From NCBI GenBank assembly GCA_001512495.1, contig LFRU01000052.1, positions 12,439 through 48,739 of the forward strand: a DNA stretch of 36,301 nt. The letters are read 5' to 3'. A program made the translations under genes and the position numbers. Below, piece after piece: positions 8,106-16,853 of this stretch; the stretch's first letter is position 1, and each line of letters opens with the position of its first letter. The stretch comes from Syntrophothermus sp. DTU052 (GTDB taxonomy: Bacteria > Bacillota > Syntrophomonadia > Syntrophomonadales > DTU052). The notes below the pieces were generated by a model. It worked only from the letters and a program-made list of their open reading frames with translations. It did not search any database and was not told the origin of the DNA.

Positions 8106-10843
8106 TACTGTTCTCCTTTTTCTGCTCCGGCAGCGATCCGATCAATTATCTTCCCTACCTGTTCTATGTTTTCCCCGTATGCTCCCCAGTTCCCGGATTT
8201 CAGGGCGTTTTGGGCTTTATCAAAATATGACTTGGCCTGTCGGGCCAAATCGGCCAGGCTATCTTCATCCGTGGGACCCGGGGCGGTATCAGGTTTTTCT
8301 GCTTTAGGAGGTTGAACCTCTCGTCTCTGGCCAAAGACCCGTTGTAATGCTTCCTCAAGAGTCGGTTCCATGACTACATTATCTCCATATACTACTATGA
8401 CCCTTCTAAGTTCCGGGATTTCGCTCTGTTCCGCCTGCAGGTAAACCGGTTCTACATAAAGCATCGAACGTTCTATGGGGATTACAATAAGATTACCCCG
8501 ATAAACGGTGGAACCCTTCTGGCTCCACAGGGTCATCTGCTCGGAGATCTCCGAATTCTGGTCGATACGAGATTCAATCTGCATCGGCCCGTATATCAGC
8601 TCCTGCTTGGTAAAGTCATAGACTTTGAGCTTACCATAGTTATCACCATCGGAACGTGCACAGAGCCAGCCGATCATGTTCTGCTTGGTGTTAGGGGTAA
8701 ACGGGAGCATCAGGATGTACTCCGGATGATCCTCATCAGGCAGTTGCATGATGATGTAATAGGGCTGTATCTGTTCCACTTTGTTCCCCACAATCTCCTG
8801 CGGGATGTTCCATTTATCTTCCTTGTTGTAAAAAACTGAAGGGTCCGTCATATGGTAGAGGCTGTACATCTTGGCCTGTATCAGGAACATATCTTCAGGA
8901 TACCTTATATGAGTTCTCAAGCCTGCGGGCATGTTTTCCAAGGGCTGCAGGAAATTCGGGAATATGGGGAATATGGAGCGGATTATCGGATCCTCAATAT
9001 CGGCAATGTAAAAGGAGGTTTCCCCGCTGTAGGCGTCGACAACTACCTTTACCGAATTCCGGATGTAGTTCTTGCTGCCTGCGAACGGTTCCGAATAAGG
9101 GTAATGCTCGCTGGTAGTATAAGCATCCATCATCCAGTAAAGCTTACCATCATCATTCAGCACGATATAGGGGTCCTGATCATATTCCAGGAAAGGAGCG
9201 ATTTTGGCAACCCTCTCTCTGATATTGCGGTAGATCAGCAGCTGACTGTCCGGTTCAATCTGTGATGATATGAGTATCCGGTAGTCACCCAGCACCCAGG
9301 CAAATACCAACCGCTTGGCCAGCGAGCCCATCTTAATCCCGCGGTCGGCTTGGTAGGTACAGCGTGCATTCTTACTGCCCATGGGGTAATCAAATTCAGG
9401 AGTGGCAGTATTAACAATTACATATGAACTTTCTTCTTCACCGAAATAAATCTCCGGGCGCTCTACCTTAAGGTCCACACTCGCACGCGGCGGGATATCC
9501 TTTAGAAAAAACAGGGGCAGGCCTTCCTGGGCTACCTCATTCACCGGACTCATGGCCAATCCGTAGCCATGTGTGTACTCAAGTTTGCGGTTGATCCAGG
9601 TCTGAGGCGTGTTCTCCTGTGAGAGTTCCCGTGGAGCAAGCATCACCTGACGGTAGTGGCCGTCAATTATATAACGGTCGATATCGATGTCATGGAAGCG
9701 GTAGTAAGGTCTGATCTCCTGAATTGCCTGGTAGGTGGTCTTCAAAGGCTGCCAGTCCCAGAGACGAATATTCTCAATAGTAGCCTCATTGGCCTGGAGA
9801 TCCTCCCAAGTAAGGTCATAAGTTATTTCGTATGGTTTGGATTCTACTTTATCCAGGTTATATGCAGCCCGGGTATATTTTATATTGTTTTCAATGTACG
9901 GCTTTTCACGATTAAATTCGTTGGGCTCCACCGACAGCTTTTGGACAATCGCCGGGTAGACGCTGCCAAAAACGATGACCACTCCCACCCAGAGCCCCAG
10001 GCTGAGCAAAACCCAGTTCATCCGTTTTATTATTAGATTAAGCAATAAAATAACCGCTACGACAATCGTAATAACAGCCAGGATCTTGTATGCCAAAAGC
10101 CGGGCATGAACATCCGTATACCCGGCACCATAGACCACACTGTTACTGGAGTAAAGAATGCCGTAAGCAGCCAGTCTATATCCCCAGGATTTGCAGAGAA
10201 AGATCAGGCTCAAGAGTATAATCAGGTGAGCCTTGGGCCAGTTCAATTCTCGTAGATTAAAATCGATAAGCTTGAAGGAAGTCATCAAGAAATAAACAAG
10301 TCCCACCGCAATTACTGTAGCGATTAAGATGGGCATTAAGATGTTGTACAGCACCTGATACAACTGGAGGTCAAACACGTAAAACCCGATATCCCGACTA
10401 AATATCGGATCCTTAAGGTTAAAGGCAACACGGTTTAAGTACTGCTGAACGGTTATCCACTTTTCAGCTCCATACATACCGAGAGGCAGAGCTATAAAAA
10501 AACCAAGGAGCGCAAAGACCAGATTGGTATTTGTGGAGTGCAAAACGGCATCCCAGCCCGGCTGTTCATCGTATATTATTTCGCGGCCGTCATCATTAGT
10601 CAGCTTGATCTGCTGGTTGAGGTATCGTCTTGTTAAACCGAGGTTGACAAAAATAAACAGAAAGGCAAAAAGAAATACCGCGATGCCCAGCCCCCACTTG
10701 TTCAAGAGGCTGATTTTGAAAACCTCCGCGTAGTCTAAAGAGCTGAACCATAACCAGTCAACATACAGCTTGCTTAACGCAGAAATAAGAATCAAAACCG
10801 CTAATACTGCGGCAATGATCACCCATTTTTTCGATTTGTTCAC
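8105..10843 (-). CDS. UPF0182 (COG1615) family multi-pass membrane protein
   Basis: Seven or so N-terminal hydrophobic segments, then a long soluble region with 'IENNIKYTRAAYNLDKVE' and 'HIRYPEDMFLIQAKMYSLYHMTDPSVFYNKEDKW', characteristic of this family. Confidence 0.92.
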   Translation of the reverse strand: MNKSKKWVIIAAVLAVLILISALSKLYVDWLWFSSLDYAEVFKISLLNKWGLGIAVFLFAFLFIFVNLGLTRRYLNQQIKLTNDDGREIIYDEQPGWDAVLHSTNTNLVFALLGFFIALPLGMYGAEKWITVQQYLNRVAFNLKDPIFSRDIGFYVFDLQLYQVLYNILMPILIATVIAVGLVYFLMTSFKLIDFNLRELNWPKAHLIILLSLIFLCKSWGYRLAAYGILYSSNSVVYGAGYTDVHARLLAYKILAVITIVVAVILLLNLIIKRMNWVLLSLGLWVGVVIVFGSVYPAIVQKLSVEPNEFNREKPYIENNIKYTRAAYNLDKVESKPYEITYDLTWEDLQANEATIENIRLWDWQPLKTTYQAIQEIRPYYRFHDIDIDRYIIDGHYRQVMLAPRELSQENTPQTWINRKLEYTHGYGLAMSPVNEVAQEGLPLFFLKDIPPRASVDLKVERPEIYFGEEESSYVIVNTATPEFDYPMGSKNARCTYQADRGIKMGSLAKRLVFAWVLGDYRILISSQIEPDSQLLIYRNIRERVAKIAPFLEYDQDPYIVLNDDGKLYWMMDAYTTSEHYPYSEPFAGSKNYIRNSVKVVVDAYSGETSFYIADIEDPIIRSIFPIFPNFLQPLENMPAGLRTHIRYPEDMFLIQAKMYSLYHMTDPSVFYNKEDKWNIPQEIVGNKVEQIQPYYIIMQLPDEDHPEYILMLPFTPNTKQNMIGWLCARSDGDNYGKLKVYDFTKQELIYGPMQIESRIDQNSEISEQMTLWSQKGSTVYRGNLIVIPIERSMLYVEPVYLQAEQSEIPELRRVIVVYGDNVVMEPTLEEALQRVFGQRREVQPPKAEKPDTAPGPTDEDSLADLARQAKSYFDKAQNALKSGNWGAYGENIEQVGKIIDRIAAGAEKGEQ

Positions 10844-10940
10844 CGCAATGCACCCTCTCCTCGGAAATAATTATCCAGTGTTAGGTGGCGTTGAGATCCT
10901 GGTGGATAATTCTGCAAATATAGAATTAGTCGCTCTGATA

Positions 10941-10949
10941 ATTATAGCA
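10941..10949 (-). promoter_or_regulatory. Extended -10 promoter element for the UPF0182 operon
   Basis: Minus strand reads TGCTATAAT (TGnTATAAT) about 100 bp upstream of the UPF0182 start; weak -35. Confidence 0.45.
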
Positions 10950-10992
10950 GAATTAGCCGCATTAGCATATTTCACTGGTGGTCCCGGTGTGT

Positions 10993-11031
10993 AAAAAACA
11001 ACAGGCTTTGCTTGCTGCAAAACCTGTTGTT
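10993..11031 (-). terminator. Rho-independent terminator downstream of ddl
   Basis: AACAACAGG-c-TTTGC ttgct GCAAA-a-CCTGTTGTT stem; minus strand ends in TTTTTT run. Confidence 0.85.
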
Positions 11032-11070
11032 GACTCTGACCTATAACGGATCACCTGTACGGGGTGAAAA

Positions 11071-12015
11071 TCAGCCCCGCACACCCCAGAAATCAGCCGC
11101 CAGCTTCACGATCTCCTCTACCAGATCATCGTATCCCATCCCATAATGGGAGGCTGCGTCCGGGAAGAGACTTAACCCGGTCATCCCCGGTATGGTGTTT
11201 ACCTCCAGGACCCAGGGCTGCTCCGACGAATCAATTATAAAGTCTATACGTGAAAAACCACGACAGTTTAAGCTCCGGTAGATACTTTTGGCAATACTCT
11301 TTACTCTATCCGCAGCTTCGCTGGATATCCGGGCAGGGATAATGTGGACACTTCCTCCCGGGGTATACTTTGCTTCATAATCATAAACACCTTTCGCGGC
11401 TTCAATCTCTATCAAAGGCAACACCACCGGCTCATTGTTCCCCAGCACAGAAGCGGTTATCTCCACTCCCGCAATGAACTTCTCGGCCAGCGCTTGATCG
11501 CTCATCAACAGGGCTTCGACAACGGCACCATCGAGAGCCTCTTCCTCTCGGACTATGCTTGTGCCAATCGACGATCCCTGTGTAGCCGGCTTGATAACTA
11601 CCGGAAGGCCCAGCTCATTTATGATCTGGGCCTGTACCGCTTTTGAATTCTTGAAGTAGGCATCCTTGTCAATGACCATAAAAGGAGCAGTCGGTATTCC
11701 TTCATACATTAGAAGCTTTTTCGTCAGCACCTTATCCATGCAAACCGCACTGCACGCAACCCCCGACCCCGTATAAGGCAGCCCCATTACCTCCAACAGC
11801 CCTTGGATAGCGCCATCCTCGCCATACCTGCCGTGTAGAGCGATGAAGACCAGTTCCGGATCAATTTCTTTCAATTTAGCCGCTACGTCTTCGGCAGCGT
11901 CAACGGGAATTGCCTCATAACCTTTTCTCAGCAGGGCTTCAGTTACTGCTCTGCCGCTTTTCAGAGAGACCTCACGCTCCCTGGATTTACCACCCATCAG
12001 AATTGCTATACGCAT
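11071..12015 (-). CDS. ddl: D-alanine--D-alanine ligase
   Basis: GGKSREREVSLKSG, LHGRYGEDGAIQGLLE, PYTGSGVACSAVCMDK, VKPATQGSSIGT, EVNTIPGMT. Confidence 0.95.
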   Translation of the reverse strand: MRIAILMGGKSREREVSLKSGRAVTEALLRKGYEAIPVDAAEDVAAKLKEIDPELVFIALHGRYGEDGAIQGLLEVMGLPYTGSGVACSAVCMDKVLTKKLLMYEGIPTAPFMVIDKDAYFKNSKAVQAQIINELGLPVVIKPATQGSSIGTSIVREEEALDGAVVEALLMSDQALAEKFIAGVEITASVLGNNEPVVLPLIEIEAAKGVYDYEAKYTPGGSVHIIPARISSEAADRVKSIAKSIYRSLNCRGFSRIDFIIDSSEQPWVLEVNTIPGMTGLSLFPDAASHYGMGYDDLVEEIVKLAADFWGVRG

Positions 12016-12187
12016 TTTATCTCCCTTTCTCTACCCATCTCTTTTTATACTAGTCAATAACCGGGTTCGGAAGCAGCAAGTATTGAAGTACCAACCAAGT
12101 TTTCTCGCTAACCGGGAAGCCTTATCTACCAACCTACTATACGTGATCTCATAACATTATATTACAAACAGCCGTATCGTGATTTGC

Positions 12188-13048
12188 TCAACAGCCCTTT
12201 TCCCGCAACAGCGAATCCAGTGTCCCTGGAGGAACCATCGTGCTTCCGAGTCTGACCTCCGGTGTATAGAGGCCATGGTAGTCACTTCCACCCGTCGCCA
12301 CCAGCCCTATTTCACTCGCCATTCTTTCATAATGTATTACCAACTGACGGCGATTGGTTCCAAAGTAATAGTAGTAAACCTCCAGGCCGATGCGCGCTGT
12401 ATTAAGGAGATCAACAACCATTTTGTCATCATGAATCAGACCCGGGTGGGCCAAAACCGGCACTCCGTTTGCTTTCCTGATCAACTCTACCGCTTCGGCA
12501 AAGGGATTACCCGTAAAGATAACATAGGCCAGCCCATTTTGGGATAGGTAACGGCGTAGAGTATCAACCGCCTGTTCTTTTGTTTTCAGATAACCGGCTT
12601 TGAACAAGGCCATGATGATATGGTTTTTGCCAATTGTTCTTCCTTCCGCGGCAATATTATAGAACTGTTCCTTGTCCAGCTTAAAGCCTAACCGCTCCAG
12701 ATTGTCGACAATCTGCAGGCTGGTGTCGTTGCGCTGTTGCTGTATCTCCTTGATGCGGGAGCGGAAGTCCTGATCATTGGTATCAAAGTAGTAACCTAGA
12801 AGATGGATCTCTCTTCCTTCAAAACAGGTTAGAAACTCGATGCCGGGAACAACCGTCAGTCCCTGCGCTTCTGCCAGGCCGCCTATCGAATCCATTCCGG
12901 CAATACTCTCGTGATCAGTAAGGCTGATCGTTTTAACGCCCGCCGATATTGCTTCATCTACCAGCTTGGCGGGAGATGTAGATCCATCCGAAGCAGTGGT
13001 ATGAATGTGCAGATCGATGCTTCCTCGATTCAAGTTACCGTTCTCCAT
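12188..13048 (-). CDS. PHP-domain phosphoesterase (YciV/RNase AM-like)
   Basis: DLHIHTTASDGSTSP, TDHESIAG, PGIEFLT, LAHPGLI, GGSDYHG motifs of PHP superfamily. Confidence 0.9.
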   Translation of the reverse strand: MENGNLNRGSIDLHIHTTASDGSTSPAKLVDEAISAGVKTISLTDHESIAGMDSIGGLAEAQGLTVVPGIEFLTCFEGREIHLLGYYFDTNDQDFRSRIKEIQQQRNDTSLQIVDNLERLGFKLDKEQFYNIAAEGRTIGKNHIIMALFKAGYLKTKEQAVDTLRRYLSQNGLAYVIFTGNPFAEAVELIRKANGVPVLAHPGLIHDDKMVVDLLNTARIGLEVYYYYFGTNRRQLVIHYERMASEIGLVATGGSDYHGLYTPEVRLGSTMVPPGTLDSLLREKGC

Positions 13049-13288
13049 TCTTGGCTGAATCCTATATTATGATAGCAGACTTCGGCCGAAGTATTCTAAT
13101 AACTGTTTAGGCTCCGAAAAACTGGAACCTTGCTTGTATCCCCTTTTAACTCGCGGTATTCCAAGTATACCCGGTAATGACTCCGGATAGTTTTCGCCTA
13201 TGAGAAGTATTAGGCTGTTAAGGAGGATGAGGTCTCGTATCATTCAGCAATTGGTATCGGTATTCCGACAACGTCACAGCGGGTGACC

Positions 13289-13317
13289 TTGAAAATTCAG
13301 TATTCATATGCTATGAT
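13289..13317 (+). promoter_or_regulatory. SigmaA-type promoter for tRNA-Trp
   Basis: TTGAAA-N17-TATGAT ending 17 bp before the mature tRNA 5' end. Confidence 0.7.
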
Positions 13318-13334
13318 AACACTTGCAGATTTTT

Positions 13335-13410
<76 letters not shown>

Positions 13411-13424
13411 TCATAAAACACCGT

Positions 13425-13455
13425 AAAACCGGGGTTAGGTTCACCCCGGTTTTTT
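13425..13455 (+). terminator. Rho-independent terminator of tRNA-Trp
   Basis: AAAACCGGGG-ttaggttca-CCCCGGTTTT followed by further T residues. Confidence 0.88.
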
Positions 13456-13481
13456 CGTGGTAAAATGTATTTTGCCGTTTC

Positions 13482-13503
13482 AGTGACCAGTTAGTGACCA
13501 GTT
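13482..13503. repeat. Two perfect tandem copies of AGTGACCAGTT
   Basis: AGTGACCAGTT|AGTGACCAGTT directly readable, about 70 bp downstream of tRNA-Trp. Confidence 0.9.
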
Positions 13504-13791
13504 CTATTTCTTTCAGTATGTCTCTTGAAATTATCTTGACCAGGCAACGAAAATAGAACTCTGGATGACATCTAAACTGAATGCCGGGGCTACACTGGTT
13601 TAATCGCGCCATTTGGCACCAAAGAAACAAAGCACGATAAAAATAAGTTGAGGCAATAGATGTTTTTATAAAGTACTGGTTTTTGGCTGCAGTTGAGCCA
13701 CGCGGAAATGAGGAATGTATCCTCGATTACTGAAGGTTTTACTCGGTATTTGGCGTTCTAGATTCTCCTTCCTTTTTAATAAAATAAGACT

Positions 13792-14088
13792 ATGGAATGG
13801 ACCATCAGAAATGACCGTCAATCGGTAACGGTCGGTATTAACTATCGTCTTCGGCTTTTATATCGTCAGGGGTTAACCCCAAGCTTGATTCGCTTAGGGC
13901 GTGAGCATTCCCGTCTATTCTGGGCTGAAAGAGGTTATTCCTATATCCCGAACAAACAGGTATTGATACGTTCGGATGACGTCATATGGGATGAGGTAGA
14001 ACGCCGGTGGCTCTACAAAAGTAGTAGACTGATCCCGATGCGTTTTAACGACCCGCAGATTATTGGAATAGCGGTAGAGGCCTCATAA
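13792..14088 (+). CDS. Hypothetical protein (98 aa), no family recognised
   Basis: ORF with protein-like composition and a rho-independent terminator directly after its stop. No clear Shine-Dalgarno upstream of the ATG. Confidence 0.55.
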   Translation: MEWTIRNDRQSVTVGINYRLRLLYRQGLTPSLIRLGREHSRLFWAERGYSYIPNKQVLIRSDDVIWDEVERRWLYKSSRLIPMRFNDPQIIGIAVEAS

Positions 14089-14089
14089 T

Positions 14090-14125
14090 AGGGAACCTTG
14101 AGGTATTTCCCCCGTTCCCTTTTTT
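14090..14125 (+). terminator. Rho-independent terminator after the orphan ORF 13792-14088
   Basis: AGGGAAC ... GTTCCCT stem followed by TTTTT. Confidence 0.75.
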
Positions 14126-14392
14126 GCCTGCTGCGATTAAGATTCAACCTAAATCAAACCGTTTGTTCCCTCCGTTAGGTTTCTCGATGGATGCTCGCCT
14201 CCCCTTCAAAACGTAAAATCACAGTCCGCGCAGCCCTTTGGTCAAAACCGGAATACATGATGGTCAGGACCCTCATACCTGCTGTCAACTTTCGACGGTC
14301 TGGAGGTTTAATACCGGCCGATAGAGAATGCTATAAAATGAAACGAACTCTATATACGCCTAAGAGCTCAAAGGTCGAGAGGAGGAAGAAAA

Positions 14393-15814
14393 TTGACAGA
14401 TTTAGCCTATACTTCAGCCACAGATTTGGCAAGGCTGATTAGAACCAAAGAAGTCTCGCCAGTTGAAATTGTTGATCATTCACTTTCCAGGATTGAAGCC
14501 TTAAATCCCCTGGTAAATGCATTCTGCACCATAGTTGCCGAGCAAGCCAGGGCCGAAGCCAGGGAAGCTGAAAGAAAAGTAATGCGGGGAGAGGAACTGG
14601 GGCCTTTACATGGATTGCCTATCGCCATCAAGGACCTTACCTTAACGGCCGGTATCCGTACTACCTTTGGCTCCATGGTCTTCAAAGACTACATACCGAA
14701 TGAAGATGCCATCTGCGTTAAGAGGATCAAGGAAGCAGGAGCCATCATCATGGGTAAGACCAATACCCCGGAGTTTGGACACAAGGGTACCACTGACAAT
14801 CTGCTGTTTGGAACCACGAAAAACCCATGGAACCTGGAACTGACAGCGGGAGGTTCCAGTGGAGGTTCAGCCGCCGCCGTGGCGGCAGGATTGGTTCCGA
14901 TGGCTGAAGGCAGTGACGGTGGCGGTTCCATCCGGATTCCCTCAAGCTTCTGCGGTTGTTTTGGGTTTAAGCCGACATACGGCAGAATCCCTTACGATGC
15001 CAATACCAGGAACATGTTCTGGTCCCAGGCGCCGTTCCTGCATTTTGGCCCCATAACCCGGACGGTGGAGGATGCGGCTCTCCTGTTTTCAGTCATGTCC
15101 GGCTATCATCCTCTTGATCCGTATTCCCTGCCCGATACTGGAGAAGACTTTCTTTACGAAATCAGAAAAAGCCCCGGGGACTTACGGGTAGCTTACAGTC
15201 CTGACCTGGGATTTTACCAGGTGGATAAACGGGTCAGGCTGGTCATTGAAAAAGCGGTTCAAAACCTGCAGACTCTGGGGATTAAGGCTGAGCTGATAGA
15301 TGTTGATCTGGGATCGAAAAAGGACTTTGAGGAAGCCTTCATTGCCATGTGGTATGCACAGATCGCTTCCGCCTATGCCTGGTTGCTGCCGGAGAAGAAA
15401 GAAATGCTTCCCAAATCCGTCATCTTCATGTTGGAAACCGGACAGGCCATGACGGCCATGGACTACAAAAAATCGGAACTGATTCGTACTGACATCTGGT
15501 ACCGGTTGCAGAAGGTATTTGAGAATTATGAACTGCTGGTCTGCCCTACCCTGGCAGTGCCTGCATTCTCTCACCAGATACGGGGACCAAAAGAGATTAA
15601 CGGCGTCAAAGTTAGTCCTCATACCGACTGGATGTTAACCAATTCCTTCAATATGACGGGGCATCCGGCGGCTTCACTGCCGGTTGGTTTTTCTGATGAA
15701 GGCCTTCCCATAGGTATGCAGGTAATAGGCAGGAGGCTCGAGGACAGCACAGTTCTGCGGCTCTGTTATGCCTATGAACAGGCCTTCCCCATGAGACGCC
15801 GACCTCTCCTTTAA
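14393..15814 (+). CDS. Amidase (amidase signature family, GatA-like)
   Basis: TTG start with GAGGAGGA RBS; amidase signature GGSSGGSAAAVAAGLVPMAEGSDGGGSIRIPSSFCGCFGFKPTYGR and catalytic Lys region LPIAIKDL. Confidence 0.93.
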   Translation: MTDLAYTSATDLARLIRTKEVSPVEIVDHSLSRIEALNPLVNAFCTIVAEQARAEAREAERKVMRGEELGPLHGLPIAIKDLTLTAGIRTTFGSMVFKDYIPNEDAICVKRIKEAGAIIMGKTNTPEFGHKGTTDNLLFGTTKNPWNLELTAGGSSGGSAAAVAAGLVPMAEGSDGGGSIRIPSSFCGCFGFKPTYGRIPYDANTRNMFWSQAPFLHFGPITRTVEDAALLFSVMSGYHPLDPYSLPDTGEDFLYEIRKSPGDLRVAYSPDLGFYQVDKRVRLVIEKAVQNLQTLGIKAELIDVDLGSKKDFEEAFIAMWYAQIASAYAWLLPEKKEMLPKSVIFMLETGQAMTAMDYKKSELIRTDIWYRLQKVFENYELLVCPTLAVPAFSHQIRGPKEINGVKVSPHTDWMLTNSFNMTGHPAASLPVGFSDEGLPIGMQVIGRRLEDSTVLRLCYAYEQAFPMRRRPLL

Positions 15815-15918
15815 GGCCGGCCGCCCGTTAATGTCGACCGGCTAACAGGATACCTCATGCCACTTTCGCTGTGTGGAACTTACGCTCTGTGACCGACGGT
15901 GCCGGTCGCAAAAATAGA

Positions 15919-15941
15919 AACCCCGCAATTGCTGCGGGGTT
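15919..15941 (-). terminator. Terminator downstream of the 134-aa hypothetical gene (possibly bidirectional with the amidase)
   Basis: AACCCCGCA-attgc-TGCGGGGTT perfect 9-bp stem; minus strand continues TCTATTTTT. Confidence 0.75.
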
Positions 15942-15967
15942 ATTTCGATACATATGCCGCCGGGGCC

Positions 15968-16372
15968 CTATCCTATCAACTTGACGAATGCATCGTATTG
16001 CTCGGCATTGCTCCGGTTCTTGGGTCGGATCATCGTCAGTGTTTTGCCGTCGGTAAAGGTCAAAACAGCTTTCTGCAGGGTTACTTTGATGTTGTCATTG
16101 CACTGTGCAATCGAATAGCTGCGTTCAACTTTAATGAGCTTATCACGCTGAAAGTTGCAGATCTCAATAAAATCAGGAGTAAGGATTTCGGCTCTTGTAA
16201 TGGCCTTCTCAGAAAGCACCCAGATTATCTCTCTAAACTTTTCCGAGTCTTCGTCCATGTCCCCGAATTCTCTGTACCACCCTTTGATTGCCCCAACTAC
16301 TGTCAGCGCATTTTGCAAAATGTCAAACGAGTAATGTCCAGTTTCCAACTCCATTTCGATGGCCTTCAGCAT
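15968..16372 (-). CDS. Hypothetical protein (134 aa)
   Basis: RBS AAGGGGGGAAG upstream of ATG and a terminator downstream; protein-like composition. C-terminal half looks beta-rich. No family recognised. Confidence 0.75.
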   Translation of the reverse strand: MLKAIEMELETGHYSFDILQNALTVVGAIKGWYREFGDMDEDSEKFREIIWVLSEKAITRAEILTPDFIEICNFQRDKLIKVERSYSIAQCNDNIKVTLQKAVLTFTDGKTLTMIRPKNRSNAEQYDAFVKLIG

Positions 16373-16576
16373 ACTCTTCCCCCCTTATAGGATCATCTAT
16401 TCATCATCAGCTGTAGATTATCCTGCTTCAAATAATGGTTATTATTGAGTCAAGTCAGGATATTAAAAGTCGGGGATTTCCCAAAACTACGTTATCATTC
16501 CTTTTGATAGTCCGGAACTCGCAGAGGAGATACTGCGGAGTTCAAAGGAGGTTGGCACTGTAGAGTTTAGGTAGAT

Positions 16577-16603
16577 AAAAAGAGGATGTTCCGAAGAACA
16601 TCC
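16577..16603 (-). terminator. Putative minus-strand rho-independent terminator with UUCG tetraloop
   Basis: Minus strand GGATGTTC-TTCG-GAACATCC followed by TCTTTTTATC; no coding gene lies immediately upstream on that strand. Confidence 0.6.
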
Positions 16604-16649
16604 ATGTCCGCCATGAAGGTGGAGGCCTCCATTGAGCTTGAAATTAAGT

Positions 16650-16678
16650 TTGACCGCCGCCAAAAAAACGGATAGTAT
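16650..16678 (+). promoter_or_regulatory. SigmaA-type promoter upstream of the TtcA-like gene
   Basis: TTGACC-N17-TAGTAT; implies a 5' leader of roughly 165 nt. Confidence 0.6.
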
Positions 16679-16723
16679 TCTTCTATAATCCCCGGAATAT
16701 GAACAGCTGTACGATGGAAAGGT

Positions 16724-16826
16724 AGGACCGTAGCTCGAGAGTTCACAATCAAAAAGGGACAGCAAGTTCCCCTCCAGGTGAATAAGTAAACAGATTATGT
16801 GAGGACAAAAATACCTCTACGGTTTT
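16724..16826 (+). ncRNA. Candidate structured 5' leader element of the TtcA-like gene
   Basis: Closing helix AGGACCGTAG(16724-16733)/CTACGGTTTT(16817-16826); inner helix TTCAC(16742-16746)/GTGAA(16778-16782) enclosing AGGGACAGCAAGTTCCCCT; small GAGG/CCTC hairpin near 16801-16817 that partly competes with the closing helix. Confidence 0.4.
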
Positions 16827-16853
16827 CTCAGCTATAAACAGGGAGTACAGGTT

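Noticed and set aside
7551-8315. 254-aa plus ORF
   Set aside because: Antisense to the MBL and UPF0182 genes, which have clear motifs; no recognisable domains.
14191-14442. 83-aa plus ORF upstream of the amidase
   Set aside because: Overlaps the amidase RBS and start, no RBS of its own, non-protein-like composition.
15899-16390. 163-aa plus ORF
   Set aside because: Antisense to the better-supported 134-aa minus gene with RBS and terminator.
16487-16765. 92-aa minus ORF
   Set aside because: Ser-rich non-protein-like translation that runs through a terminator hairpin; treated as possible non-coding RNA region.
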